Shown: positions 54,472 to 62,190 of the stretch, in pieces
How the letters are laid out: each line of letters opens with the position of its first letter
Position numbering within the stretch: the first letter of the stretch is position 1
Source of the DNA: Pseudomonas berkeleyensis
Lineage (GTDB): Bacteria; Pseudomonadota; Gammaproteobacteria; Pseudomonadales; Pseudomonadaceae
Reading direction: 5' to 3'
DNA length: 64,000 bases
Assembly: GCF_014109765.1 (NCBI RefSeq)
Contig: NZ_CP059139.1
Span: forward strand, 1,984,001-2,048,000
Program-made: the position numbers and the translations under genes
The notes under the pieces: model-generated
Database searches by the model: none
What the model was told of the DNA's origin: nothing
The model's input: only the letters and a program-made list of their open reading frames with translations

Positions 54472-57400
54472 ATGTCACTGGCCGAAATCCGCCTGGATGA
54501 CAAATACCGCCTCGCTACCGGTCACCTCTACCTGACCGGCACTCAGGCGCTCACCCGCCTGCCCATGCTGCAGAAGCAGCGTGACGCCGCCTTCGGACTC
54601 AATACCGCCTGCTTCATCTCCGGCTATCGCGGCTCGCCCCTGGGCGGCCTGGACAAGAGCCTGTGGGATGCGCGCGAGTACCTGAAGGAAAACCACATCC
54701 ACTTCCAGCCCGGCGTCAACGAGGAGTTGGGCGCGACGGCGGTGTGGGGCAGCCAGCAGGCCAACCTGTTCCCTGGCGCCCGCTACGACGGCGTGTTCGC
54801 CATGTGGTACGGCAAGGGGCCGGGCGTCGACCGCAGCGGTGACGTGTTCAAGCATGGCAACTCGGCCGGTGTTTCCAAACATGGTGGCGTGCTGGTGCTG
54901 GCCGGTGATGATCACGGCTGCAAGTCCTCGACCATCGCCCACCAGAGTGAACACGCCTTTATCGCGGCGTCGATGCCGGTGCTCAACCCGGCCAACATTC
55001 AGGAAGTGCTGGACTACGGCATCATCGGCTGGGAACTGTCGCGTTACAGCGGTTGCTGGGTGGCGCTGAAGACCATCGCCGAGAACGTCGACTCCTCGGC
55101 CGTGGTGGATGTCGACCCGCTGCGCATCCAGATCAAGATCCCCGAGGATTTCCAACTGCCCGAAGACGGCGTGCACATCCGCTGGCCCGATCCGCCCCTG
55201 GCTCAGGAAAAACGCCTCAACGTCTACAAGATCTACGCCGCGCGCGCCTTCGCCCTGGCCAACAACCTCAACCAGGTCAAGCTCGATTCGCCCAACCCGC
55301 GCCTCGGCATCATCACCACCGGCAAATCCTACCTTGATGTGCGCCAGGCATTGGATGACCTCGGTCTGGACGAGGCGCTGTGCGCCCAGGTTGGCCTGCG
55401 CGTGCTCAAGGTCGGCATGAGCTGGCCACTGGAGCCGGTTTCGGTGCATCAGTTCGCCGAGGGCCTGGACGAAATCCTGGTGGTGGAAGAGAAACGCAGC
55501 ATCATCGAAGACCAGTTGACCGGCCAGCTCTATAACTGGCCTGTAGGCAAGCGCCCGCGGGTGGTCGGCGAGTTCGATGAGCAGGGCAATTCGCTGCTGC
55601 CCAACCTCGGCGAGCTGACCCCGGCGATGATCGCTCGGGTGATCGCCAAGCGCCTGGCGCCGATCTACAGCAGCCCGACCATCGAGGAGCGCCTTGCCTT
55701 CCTCGATGCCAAGGAGAAGGCCCTGGCCGCGCCCAAGCACAAAACTGCGCGCACCCCGCATTTCTGCTCCGGTTGCCCGCACAACAGCTCGACCAAGGTG
55801 CCGGAAGGCAGTCGCGCCCTCGGTGGCATCGGTTGCCACTACATGACCCAGTGGATGGATCGCAGCACCGACACTTTCACCCAGATGGGCGGCGAGGGCG
55901 CCACCTGGATCGGCCAGGCACCATTCACCGATACGCCGCACGTGTTCCAGAACCTCGGTGACGGTACCTACTTCCACTCCGGCCACCTGGCCCTGCGTGC
56001 CGCCGTGGCCTCCGGGGTCAACATCACCTACAAGATCCTCTACAACGACGCGGTGGCCATGACTGGCGGCCAACCCATCGACGGCGAGCTGCGTATCGAC
56101 CAGCTCAGCCAGCAGGTGCATGCCGAGGGCGTCAAACGCATCGCCCTGGTCAGCGACGAGCCGGACAAGTACCCGACCCGCGCCACCTTCGCGCCAGGCG
56201 TCACCTTCCACCACCGACGCGAACTGGACGCCGTGCAGCGTGAGCTGCGCGAGGTCAAGGGTTGCTCGGTGATCCTCTACGACCAGACCTGCGCCACCGA
56301 GAAGCGCCGTCGGCGCAAGCGCGGCAAGATGGTCGATCCCGCCAAGCGCGCCTTCATCAACCCGGCAGTGTGCGAAGGCTGTGGCGACTGCAGCGTGAAA
56401 TCCAACTGCCTGTCGGTGCTGCCGCTGGAGACCGAACTGGGGCGCAAGCGCGAGATCGACCAGAGCGCCTGCAACAAGGACTTCAGCTGCCTGGAAGGCT
56501 TCTGCCCGAGCTTCGTTACCGTGCATGGCGGCAGCCTGCGCAAGCCCGAGGCCGTTGGCCTGAGCGCGCTGTTCATCGCCTTGCCGGAGCCCAAGCAACC
56601 GGCCCTTAGCCGGCCCTGGAACATCCTCCTGCCCGGCGTCGGTGGCAGCGGCGTGACCACCGTCGGTGCGCTGCTGGGCATGGCCGCGCATATCGAAGGC
56701 AAGGGCTGCACCGTGCTCGACCAGGCTGGCCTGGCGCAGAAATTCGGCCCGGTGATCACCCACATTCGCATCGCCGCGCGGCAGAGCGACATCTACGCGG
56801 TGCGCATCGCCGCCGGGGAAACCGACCTGCTGCTGGGCTGCGACCTGGTGGTGTCGTCCAGTGAAGAGGCGCTGGCCAAGCTCAACGACAAGATCGCCCA
56901 TGCGGTGATCAACAGTCATGAGGCGGCCACTGCCGAGTTCACCCGCAACCCGGACGCCCAAGTGCCTGGCGCGGCAATGCGCGAAGCGCTCAGCGAGGCG
57001 GTGGGCGAGGGCAAGACCCGCTTCGTCGACGCTACCCGTCTGGCCACTCGCTTGCTCGGCGACAGCATCGCCACCAACCTGTTCATGCTCGGTTACGCCT
57101 ATCAGCAGGGGCTGGTGCCGGTGTCGGCTGAGGCGATCAACAAGGCTATCGAGCTCAACGGCGTGGCCGTTCAGCTCAACCAGCAGGCCTTCCTCTGGGG
57201 CCGCCGGGCCGCGCATGACCTGGCCGCAGTGGAGAAGGTCGCTGCACCCAAGGTCGTCGAGGCGCCGCATTGCAGCACGCTGGAGGAGATCATCGCCGAC
57301 CGCGTGCAGCGCCTGACCACCTACCAGAACGCCGCCTATGCCGAGCGCTACCGTGAGCTGGTCGAGCGTGTGCGCAAGGCCGATACCTCTGCCGAGCAGA

Positions 57401-57939
57401 GCCTGAGCAAGGCTGTGGCGCGCTACTACTTCAAGCTGCTGGCTTACAAGGACGAGTACGAAGTGGCGCGGCTGTACAGCGATGCCACCTTCCGCAAGCA
57501 GCTCGAAGCACAGTTCGAAGGCGACTACCAGTTGCAGTTCCATCTGGCGCCGAGCTGGTTGAGCAAGCCCGATGCGGTCACTGGCCAGCCACGCAAGCGC
57601 AGCTTCGGCCCCTGGATGCTCAAGGCGTTCGGCGTACTGGCGCGCTTCAAGTTCCTGCGTGGCAGCGTGCTCGATCCGTTCGGCCACAGTGCCGAGCGTC
57701 GCCTGGAGCGCGAACTGATCGAGGAGTACGAAGCCAACGTGGCCTACCTGCTCGCCGAGCTCAACGCCGGTAACTACCGCACGGCAGTGGCGCTGGCCGA
57801 AATTCCGGAGCAGATCCGCGGCTACGGTCACGTCAAGGAAGCGGCGCTGGCCAAGGCGCGCGAGCAGGCGAGTCAGCTCAAGGCGCGTCTGACTGTCAGC
57901 GAGATCGCAGCGGTGCAGTTGTTCGAACCGGCTGCCTGA
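54472..57939 (+). CDS. Fused indolepyruvate ferredoxin oxidoreductase
   Basis: Oxidatively decarboxylates aryl- (or branched-) 2-oxo acids to acyl-CoA with ferredoxin; cytoplasmic, TPP and iron-sulfur dependent. 1155 aa, the single-chain proteobacterial form: pyrimidine-binding domain from [17 protein letters not shown], central [20 protein letters not shown] and the TPP-binding [13 protein letters not shown] (~470), iron-sulfur cysteines in CEGCGDC (634-640) and CNKDFSC (667-673), then the gamma-type domain ([20 protein letters not shown], ~720) and a C-terminal DUF6537 region. AGGAG precedes the ATG. Regulated probably by the divergent Lrp protein. Confidence 0.93.
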   Translation: MSLAEIRLDDKYRLATGHLYLTGTQALTRLPMLQKQRDAAFGLNTACFISGYRGSPLGGLDKSLWDAREYLKENHIHFQPGVNEELGATAVWGSQQANLFPGARYDGVFAMWYGKGPGVDRSGDVFKHGNSAGVSKHGGVLVLAGDDHGCKSSTIAHQSEHAFIAASMPVLNPANIQEVLDYGIIGWELSRYSGCWVALKTIAENVDSSAVVDVDPLRIQIKIPEDFQLPEDGVHIRWPDPPLAQEKRLNVYKIYAARAFALANNLNQVKLDSPNPRLGIITTGKSYLDVRQALDDLGLDEALCAQVGLRVLKVGMSWPLEPVSVHQFAEGLDEILVVEEKRSIIEDQLTGQLYNWPVGKRPRVVGEFDEQGNSLLPNLGELTPAMIARVIAKRLAPIYSSPTIEERLAFLDAKEKALAAPKHKTARTPHFCSGCPHNSSTKVPEGSRALGGIGCHYMTQWMDRSTDTFTQMGGEGATWIGQAPFTDTPHVFQNLGDGTYFHSGHLALRAAVASGVNITYKILYNDAVAMTGGQPIDGELRIDQLSQQVHAEGVKRIALVSDEPDKYPTRATFAPGVTFHHRRELDAVQRELREVKGCSVILYDQTCATEKRRRRKRGKMVDPAKRAFINPAVCEGCGDCSVKSNCLSVLPLETELGRKREIDQSACNKDFSCLEGFCPSFVTVHGGSLRKPEAVGLSALFIALPEPKQPALSRPWNILLPGVGGSGVTTVGALLGMAAHIEGKGCTVLDQAGLAQKFGPVITHIRIAARQSDIYAVRIAAGETDLLLGCDLVVSSSEEALAKLNDKIAHAVINSHEAATAEFTRNPDAQVPGAAMREALSEAVGEGKTRFVDATRLATRLLGDSIATNLFMLGYAYQQGLVPVSAEAINKAIELNGVAVQLNQQAFLWGRRAAHDLAAVEKVAAPKVVEAPHCSTLEEIIADRVQRLTTYQNAAYAERYRELVERVRKADTSAEQSLSKAVARYYFKLLAYKDEYEVARLYSDATFRKQLEAQFEGDYQLQFHLAPSWLSKPDAVTGQPRKRSFGPWMLKAFGVLARFKFLRGSVLDPFGHSAERRLERELIEEYEANVAYLLAELNAGNYRTAVALAEIPEQIRGYGHVKEAALAKAREQASQLKARLTVSEIAAVQLFEPAA

Positions 57940-57963
57940 GCTTCAACCCCATCCCCTTTGCCA

Positions 57964-57995
57964 CCCTCTCCCGTGCGGGGGAGGGGCGGCTTTTT
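57964..57995 (+). terminator. Terminator between the oxidoreductase and leucine-dehydrogenase-type genes
   Basis: CCCTCTCCC-gtgc-GGGGGAGGGG, then CGGCTTTTT. It stands 24 nt after the oxidoreductase stop and 18 nt before the next ATG, so expression of the downstream gene may depend on read-through. Confidence 0.75.
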
Positions 57996-58012
57996 ATATC
58001 CGAGGTAACCCG

Positions 58013-59125
58013 ATGTCCGTTTTCAATCACGTCGACTTCGATCAGCACGAACAGGTGGTCTACGGCCACGACAAGGCCAGCGGCCTGAAAGCCATCATCG
58101 CCATTCACGACAGCACCCTTGGCCCTGCACTGGGCGGCTGCCGCATGTGGAACTACGCCACGGACGAGGAGGCACTGCGCGACGTGCTGCGTCTGTCGCG
58201 CGGCATGACCTACAAATCGGCGCTGGCCCGCTTACCGCTCGGTGGCGGCAAGGCGGTGATCATGGGTGATCCACATACTGGCAAGAGCGAAGCGTTGTTC
58301 CAGGCCATGGGTGATTTCGTCGACAGCCTGGGTGGGCGCTATGTCACCGCGGCCGACTCGGGTACTGGCGTGGCCGAGATGCGCATCATGGCCGAGCGCA
58401 CTCGCCACGTGGCCGGCGCCGGGCAGCGCGAGGCTTTCGGTGGCGGCAGCCGTGACGGTGATCCGTCGCCTTCGACTGCCTACGGTGTGTTCATCGGCAT
58501 CCAGGCGGCTGTGGCGCATCGCCTGGGGCGGCAGAACCTGTCCGGCATGCGCGTGGCCATCCAGGGTGTCGGTCAGGTCGGCTTCGGTCTGGCCAAACTG
58601 CTCAAGGAGGCCGGTGCGCAACTGTGGGTGACGGACATCGTCGAGGCCAACGTGCAGCGCGCCGTCAGCCAGCTGGGCGCTACAGCGGTTGGCCAGCGCG
58701 AGATCTACCGCCTCGATGTGGACGTATTCGCGCCGTGCGCACTGGGCGCCATCATCAACCTGCAGACGCTGGAAGCCCTGCGCGCGCCGATCATCGCCGG
58801 TGCGGCCAACAACCAGCTGGCCGACGCCAGCCTGGCCGAGCTGCTGCGTCGCCGTGAGTGCCTGTATGCACCGGACTACGCGATCAATGCCGGCGGCATC
58901 ATCGATGTCTGCTACGAGCGCACCGGTGGCAGCGCCGAGCAGCTCAAGGCGCATATCGAAGGTATCGGCCCGACCCTGACGGAGATCTTCCAGCGTGCCG
59001 AGCGCGAGGGTGAGACCACCACCGCGATTGCCGACCGCATGGCGCTGGAGCGTTTACGCGGCGGCCTGCAACCCGTGCGTGCTGCCGCTAGCGCCAAGGT
59101 GGTTTCCCTGGGTTGGCAGCGCTAG
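58013..59125 (+). CDS. Leucine/amino-acid dehydrogenase (Glu/Leu/Phe/Val family)
   Basis: NAD-dependent oxidative deamination of branched or aromatic amino acids to 2-oxo acids. 370 aa. The catalytic set of leucine dehydrogenase is at the same numbering as in the Bacillus enzyme: K68 (in [10 protein letters not shown]), K80 (in GGGKAVI) and D115 (in TAADSGTGV). The Rossmann half has [33 protein letters not shown] carries a small insertion versus the usual GGSGDPSP. Located after the 2-oxo acid oxidoreductase, suggesting a deamination-decarboxylation pair. Leu versus Phe preference cannot be read. Confidence 0.9.
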   Translation: MSVFNHVDFDQHEQVVYGHDKASGLKAIIAIHDSTLGPALGGCRMWNYATDEEALRDVLRLSRGMTYKSALARLPLGGGKAVIMGDPHTGKSEALFQAMGDFVDSLGGRYVTAADSGTGVAEMRIMAERTRHVAGAGQREAFGGGSRDGDPSPSTAYGVFIGIQAAVAHRLGRQNLSGMRVAIQGVGQVGFGLAKLLKEAGAQLWVTDIVEANVQRAVSQLGATAVGQREIYRLDVDVFAPCALGAIINLQTLEALRAPIIAGAANNQLADASLAELLRRRECLYAPDYAINAGGIIDVCYERTGGSAEQLKAHIEGIGPTLTEIFQRAEREGETTTAIADRMALERLRGGLQPVRAAASAKVVSLGWQR

Positions 59126-59201
59126 GTACGGAGCGGTGCGCGACATGACAAATGCGCGCGCCGCCGCTAAGATGCGGCCCGGCCGTTGCCAATACGGCCG
59201 T

Positions 59202-59276
59202 GTCCCCTTAGTTCAACGGATAGAATAAGCCCCTCCTAAGGGCTAGATGCTGGTTCGATTCCAGCAGGGGACGCCA
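59202..59276 (+). tRNA. tRNA-Arg (anticodon CCT)
   Basis: 75 nt: acceptor GTCCCCT pairing AGGGGAC, D-arm TAGTTCAACGGATAGAAT, anticodon loop ctCCTaa, T-loop GGTTCGATTCC, encoded GCCA. Stands alone, divided from pvdS by 59 bp. Confidence 0.95.
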
Positions 59277-59335
59277 TCTCTTCTAGACCCTTGGGCCAGT
59301 TCCCAGTGGCGCGTCGCAGATGTTCCCTTCTCGTT

Positions 59336-59872
59336 TCAGTGCGCCTTGCTCTCCATGCGCTTGAGCGCTTGCCGGCAGTGCAGCAGTGCGTCGCGCACCA
59401 TGAAGTTCACCAGGGTTGGTGAAACCCCCAGCTCCTTGGCGATATCGTTCTGCGTACGCCCGTGCAATTTGTACATCTCGAAGGCATAGCGAGTGCGTTC
59501 GGGCATTTGCGCCAAGGCCGAGGAGAGCATTTCCAAGGTCTCTCGACTCTCGTGGCTGGTCTCTGGTGAGGCGCCAGGGGCAGCGATATACAGGCCTTCT
59601 TCCTCGCTGCCGGCATAGCGTTTCTCCAGAGCCTGACGACGATAGAGGTCGATCGCCAGGTTGCGCACCACGCGTAGCAGGTAGCTGCTTTGCGACTGGA
59701 TGCTTGGCACCATGCTCGCGGCGCTGAGCTTGATATAGGCGTCGTGCACCACATCTTCGGCGTGGCTGCGGCAACCGAGGATGCGCGCCGCCGCGTTGAT
59801 GAAGGTCTGCCTGCGGGTGACGAACAGGTCGTGCAGGGCCAGATGCTGCTGAGTGGGGAGCGTCTTGGGCAT
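59336..59872 (-). CDS. pvdS: Iron-starvation extracytoplasmic sigma factor PvdS-like
   Basis: Directs RNA polymerase to siderophore genes when iron is low. 178 aa, sigma-70 region 2 (AARILGCRSHAEDVVHDAYI, SSYLLRVVRNLAIDLYRRQA) and region 4 (TRYAFEMYKLHGRTQNDIAK, ELGVSPTLVNFMVRDALLHC). The strings GCRSHAEDVV, ASPETSH and TRYAFEMYKLHG are close to those I recall from P. aeruginosa PvdS. Start at MPKTLPTQQH. A perfect Fur palindrome lies 130 bp upstream, between it and the divergent mbtH gene. Confidence 0.93.
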   Translation of the reverse strand: MPKTLPTQQHLALHDLFVTRRQTFINAAARILGCRSHAEDVVHDAYIKLSAASMVPSIQSQSSYLLRVVRNLAIDLYRRQALEKRYAGSEEEGLYIAAPGASPETSHESRETLEMLSSALAQMPERTRYAFEMYKLHGRTQNDIAKELGVSPTLVNFMVRDALLHCRQALKRMESKAH

Positions 59873-60003
59873 GAGATGTTTCCTATGCGGCCAGAGCGTG
59901 ATGGGCGTCCACATGGGTTAGATCTGGCGCGAATCCATTGCGCGGGTCTTTTAGCCCTGCCTGGCGGTTCCTGCGCCGGTATCGAGGCGGCCAAATCTAA
60001 TGG

Positions 60004-60024
60004 AGTTGATAATTATTATCAACT
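60004..60024. promoter_or_regulatory. Fur box between pvdS and mbtH
   Basis: AGTTGATAATtATTATCAACT with perfect 10-base arms, matching the GATAAT hexamer pattern of Fur sites. Expected to repress pvdS, and perhaps mbtH, when iron is ample. Confidence 0.88.
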
Positions 60025-60095
60025 GTTACGCAGCCTCTGACTCAATCCGCGATCAAAGCGTTCAGTCGGATGAGAATATCCTCTCAAACGGCACT

Positions 60096-60115
60096 TATGA
60101 TAATTAATCTCATGA
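60096..60115. promoter_or_regulatory. Second, weaker Fur-like site
   Basis: TATGATAATTAATCTCATGA: contains one good GATAAT hexamer and partial matches beyond. It is 76 bp before mbtH and would overlap its promoter. Confidence 0.5.
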
Positions 60116-60190
60116 GTTAATCCTAACTATTCGCTTCTCTCCTTCGTCTTCATCGGAAAGCCGCCCAACCCGGGCGAGAAGGAGGCAGAG

Positions 60191-60409
60191 ATGGCATTTG
60201 ATCGCGACGACGCGACATTCAAGGTTCTCGTCAATCACGAGCTGCAGTATTCCCTGTGGCCAGACGGCAAGGCTGTGCCCGCTGGCTGGCGTGAGACGCA
60301 GCAGCGTGGCAGCAAGGCGGAGTGTCTGGCCTATGTTGAGCGGGAGTGGGTCGACATGCGTCCACTGAGCTTGCGTCAGGCGATGAGCGGCCAGGCTGCG
60401 GAGCAGTGA
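60191..60409 (+). CDS. MbtH-like NRPS cofactor protein
   Basis: Small protein that binds and activates NRPS adenylation domains. 72 aa: [58 protein letters not shown], with the conserved W residues of the family. GGAGG precedes it. In P. aeruginosa an mbtH gene is also part of the pyoverdine locus. It overlaps the thioesterase gene by one base. Confidence 0.94.
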   Translation: MAFDRDDATFKVLVNHELQYSLWPDGKAVPAGWRETQQRGSKAECLAYVEREWVDMRPLSLRQAMSGQAAEQ

Positions 60410-61143
60410 TGATGCCCGGCCGCTTGCACCTGTACTGCCTGCCATATTCCGGTGCCAGCGCAATGGCTTATGCGCGTTGGCGTCGTTCCCTGCCGGCATG
60501 GGTCGAGGTGTTGCCGCTGGAGTTGCCTGGGCGGGGTCGACGCTTCAATGAACCGTTGCAGACCGATATGCAGGCACTGGCCAATCAGCTCGCGGCCGAG
60601 TTGAGCGAGTCGCTCAGGCAGCCTTACGCGCTGTTTGGCCACAGTCTCGGTGGCCTGCTGGCTTTCGAGTTGGCCCATGCGCTGCGCCAGCTCGGCATGC
60701 CAGCTCCGCAGGCGCTGTTCGCCTCGGCAGCACCGGCGCCGTCGCGCCGCGAGACCCACCTCGAACTGGCGCAAGAGCAGAGCGATGAGCAGTTGTTGCT
60801 GCGTCTGCGATCTCTGGGTGGTACGCCCGCAGCCGTATTTGACGATGCGGAGATGCTCAGTCTGACCCTGCCGGTGCTGCGCGCCGATTTTCTCCTGTGT
60901 GGCCGTTACCGCTACTACCGACGTGCGCTGCTCGGTTGCCCGATCCATGTGCTGGGCGGCAAGGCCGATCGGGTGTCGGTGGATGCGCTGGCAGCCTGGC
61001 AGGACGAAACCGCCGATGACTTCTCGCTGGAGATGTTCGAGGGCGACCATTTTTTCATCAACGCCTGCGAACAGCAGTTGCTCGAGTACATGCTCGGCAA
61101 GCTGCGTGACAGTGGGCGCGATCTCCAGGCCATCGAGGCCTGA
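60409..61143 (+). CDS. pvdG: Type II thioesterase of the siderophore locus (PvdG-like)
   Basis: Editing thioesterase that clears misprimed NRPS carrier domains. 244 aa alpha/beta hydrolase: [40 protein letters not shown], nucleophile in [20 protein letters not shown], late His in [18 protein letters not shown]. It starts at an ATG overlapping the mbtH stop, with a second ATG one codon later. P. aeruginosa pvdG has the same position next to pvdL. Confidence 0.92.
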   Translation: MMPGRLHLYCLPYSGASAMAYARWRRSLPAWVEVLPLELPGRGRRFNEPLQTDMQALANQLAAELSESLRQPYALFGHSLGGLLAFELAHALRQLGMPAPQALFASAAPAPSRRETHLELAQEQSDEQLLLRLRSLGGTPAAVFDDAEMLSLTLPVLRADFLLCGRYRYYRRALLGCPIHVLGGKADRVSVDALAAWQDETADDFSLEMFEGDHFFINACEQQLLEYMLGKLRDSGRDLQAIEA

Positions 61144-61155
61144 GAGGAGCATGTG

Positions 61156-62127
61156 ATGACTTTCTTCTCCATCAAGCCTTTGCCTGAGTCGCGCGGTGGT
61201 TTACCGCTGCTGGTGCAGGCTGACGACGGAATCGACCTGCTGGCGAGCCAGCAGGAGCTGCGCGAGCTGATCGATCAACACCTCGAACGCTGTGGTGGGG
61301 TGCTGTTGCGCGGTTTCGACGTGGGTGAAGCCGAGCGCTTTCGTGCGTTCGCTGCCGCATTCGGCGACCCGCTGTTGAACTACGAATTCGGTTCCACGCC
61401 ACGCAGTAACGTGACCGCTGGCGTCTACACCTCCACCGAGTATCCGCCGCACCAGCATATTCCGCTGCACAATGAGCAGGCCTATACCCGCGAGTGGCCG
61501 ATGCGTATCTGGTTCTACTGCGTGCAGGCTGCGCAGAGTGGCGGGGAGACGCCGATTGCCGACAGCCGGGTGATCTACCGCCAGGTCGGCGAGGCGATCC
61601 GCCGTCGTTTCAGCGAGCGTGGGCTGATGTATGTGCGCAACTTCGGCAACGGCCTGGACGTTGCCTGGGAGCAGGTGTTCAACAGCAGCGACCGTGCGGT
61701 GGTAGAGGCCTACTGCCGGGCTCACCAGATCGATTGCGAGTGGAAGGACGACGGCGAACTGCGCACTCGCCAGCGCTGTCAGGCAGTTGCCCGTCATCCA
61801 CGCACCGGCGACTGGGTGTGGTTCAACCAGGCGCATCTGTTCCACGTCTCCAACCTGCCCGCCGAGGTGCGCGAAAGCCTGCTGGAAATCGTCGATGAGG
61901 ACGATCTGCCGCGCAATGTCTATTACGGCGACGGTAGCCCGATCGAGGAGTCCCTGCTCGACGACATACGCGGCGTGCTGGCCGAAGCCACGGTCAGCTT
62001 TCCCTGGTGCAGTGGCGACGTGCTGATGCTCGACAACATGCTGACTGCCCATGCTCGCGCGCCTTTCAGTGGCCCGCGCAAGGTCATCGTTGCCATGGCG
62101 CAAGGCCATGGCCTGGATCTGCTCTGA
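61156..62127 (+). CDS. SyrP-like Fe(II)/2-oxoglutarate hydroxylase
   Basis: TauD/TfdA-family dioxygenase, probably a beta-hydroxylase of carrier-bound or peptide aspartate during siderophore assembly. 323 aa with iron ligands H105 and E107 (in PLHNEQAYTREWP) and H299 (in DNMLTAHARAPFSGPR). SyrP-type sequence VRNFGNGLDVAWEQVFNSSD and WVWFNQAHLFHVSNLP are present. AGGAG lies 6-7 nt before the ATG; a GTG one codon upstream is possible. Its place between pvdG-like and pvdL-like genes argues for a role in the same peptide. Confidence 0.9.
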   Translation: MTFFSIKPLPESRGGLPLLVQADDGIDLLASQQELRELIDQHLERCGGVLLRGFDVGEAERFRAFAAAFGDPLLNYEFGSTPRSNVTAGVYTSTEYPPHQHIPLHNEQAYTREWPMRIWFYCVQAAQSGGETPIADSRVIYRQVGEAIRRRFSERGLMYVRNFGNGLDVAWEQVFNSSDRAVVEAYCRAHQIDCEWKDDGELRTRQRCQAVARHPRTGDWVWFNQAHLFHVSNLPAEVRESLLEIVDEDDLPRNVYYGDGSPIEESLLDDIRGVLAEATVSFPWCSGDVLMLDNMLTAHARAPFSGPRKVIVAMAQGHGLDLL

Positions 62128-62190
62128 GCCCCCGAATATTCCATTTCACACGGCGGGTGCAGTGCACCCATCGCGATTCAAGGTGATGCC

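Larger units (their letters stand above)
59873..60190. promoter_or_regulatory. Divergent pvdS/mbtH control region
   Basis: 318 bp. Contains a 21-bp perfect Fur-type palindrome (60004-60024) and a second, weaker GATAAT-rich Fur-like site (60096-60115). GGAGG lies before mbtH. A TAAAT-type PvdS box with CGT was looked for and not clearly found. Confidence 0.7.

Noticed and set aside
54475-57831. 1118-codon open frame on the minus strand opposite the oxidoreductase
   Set aside because: It is the antisense shadow of a GC-rich gene; its translation is rich in His, Gln and Val without any domain, and the plus-strand protein has clear motifs.
59940-59965. PvdS-type promoter (CTAAA with downstream CGT) reading into pvdS
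   Set aside because: A GGCTAAAAGACC stretch is present on the minus strand, but the CGT at the right distance is missing.
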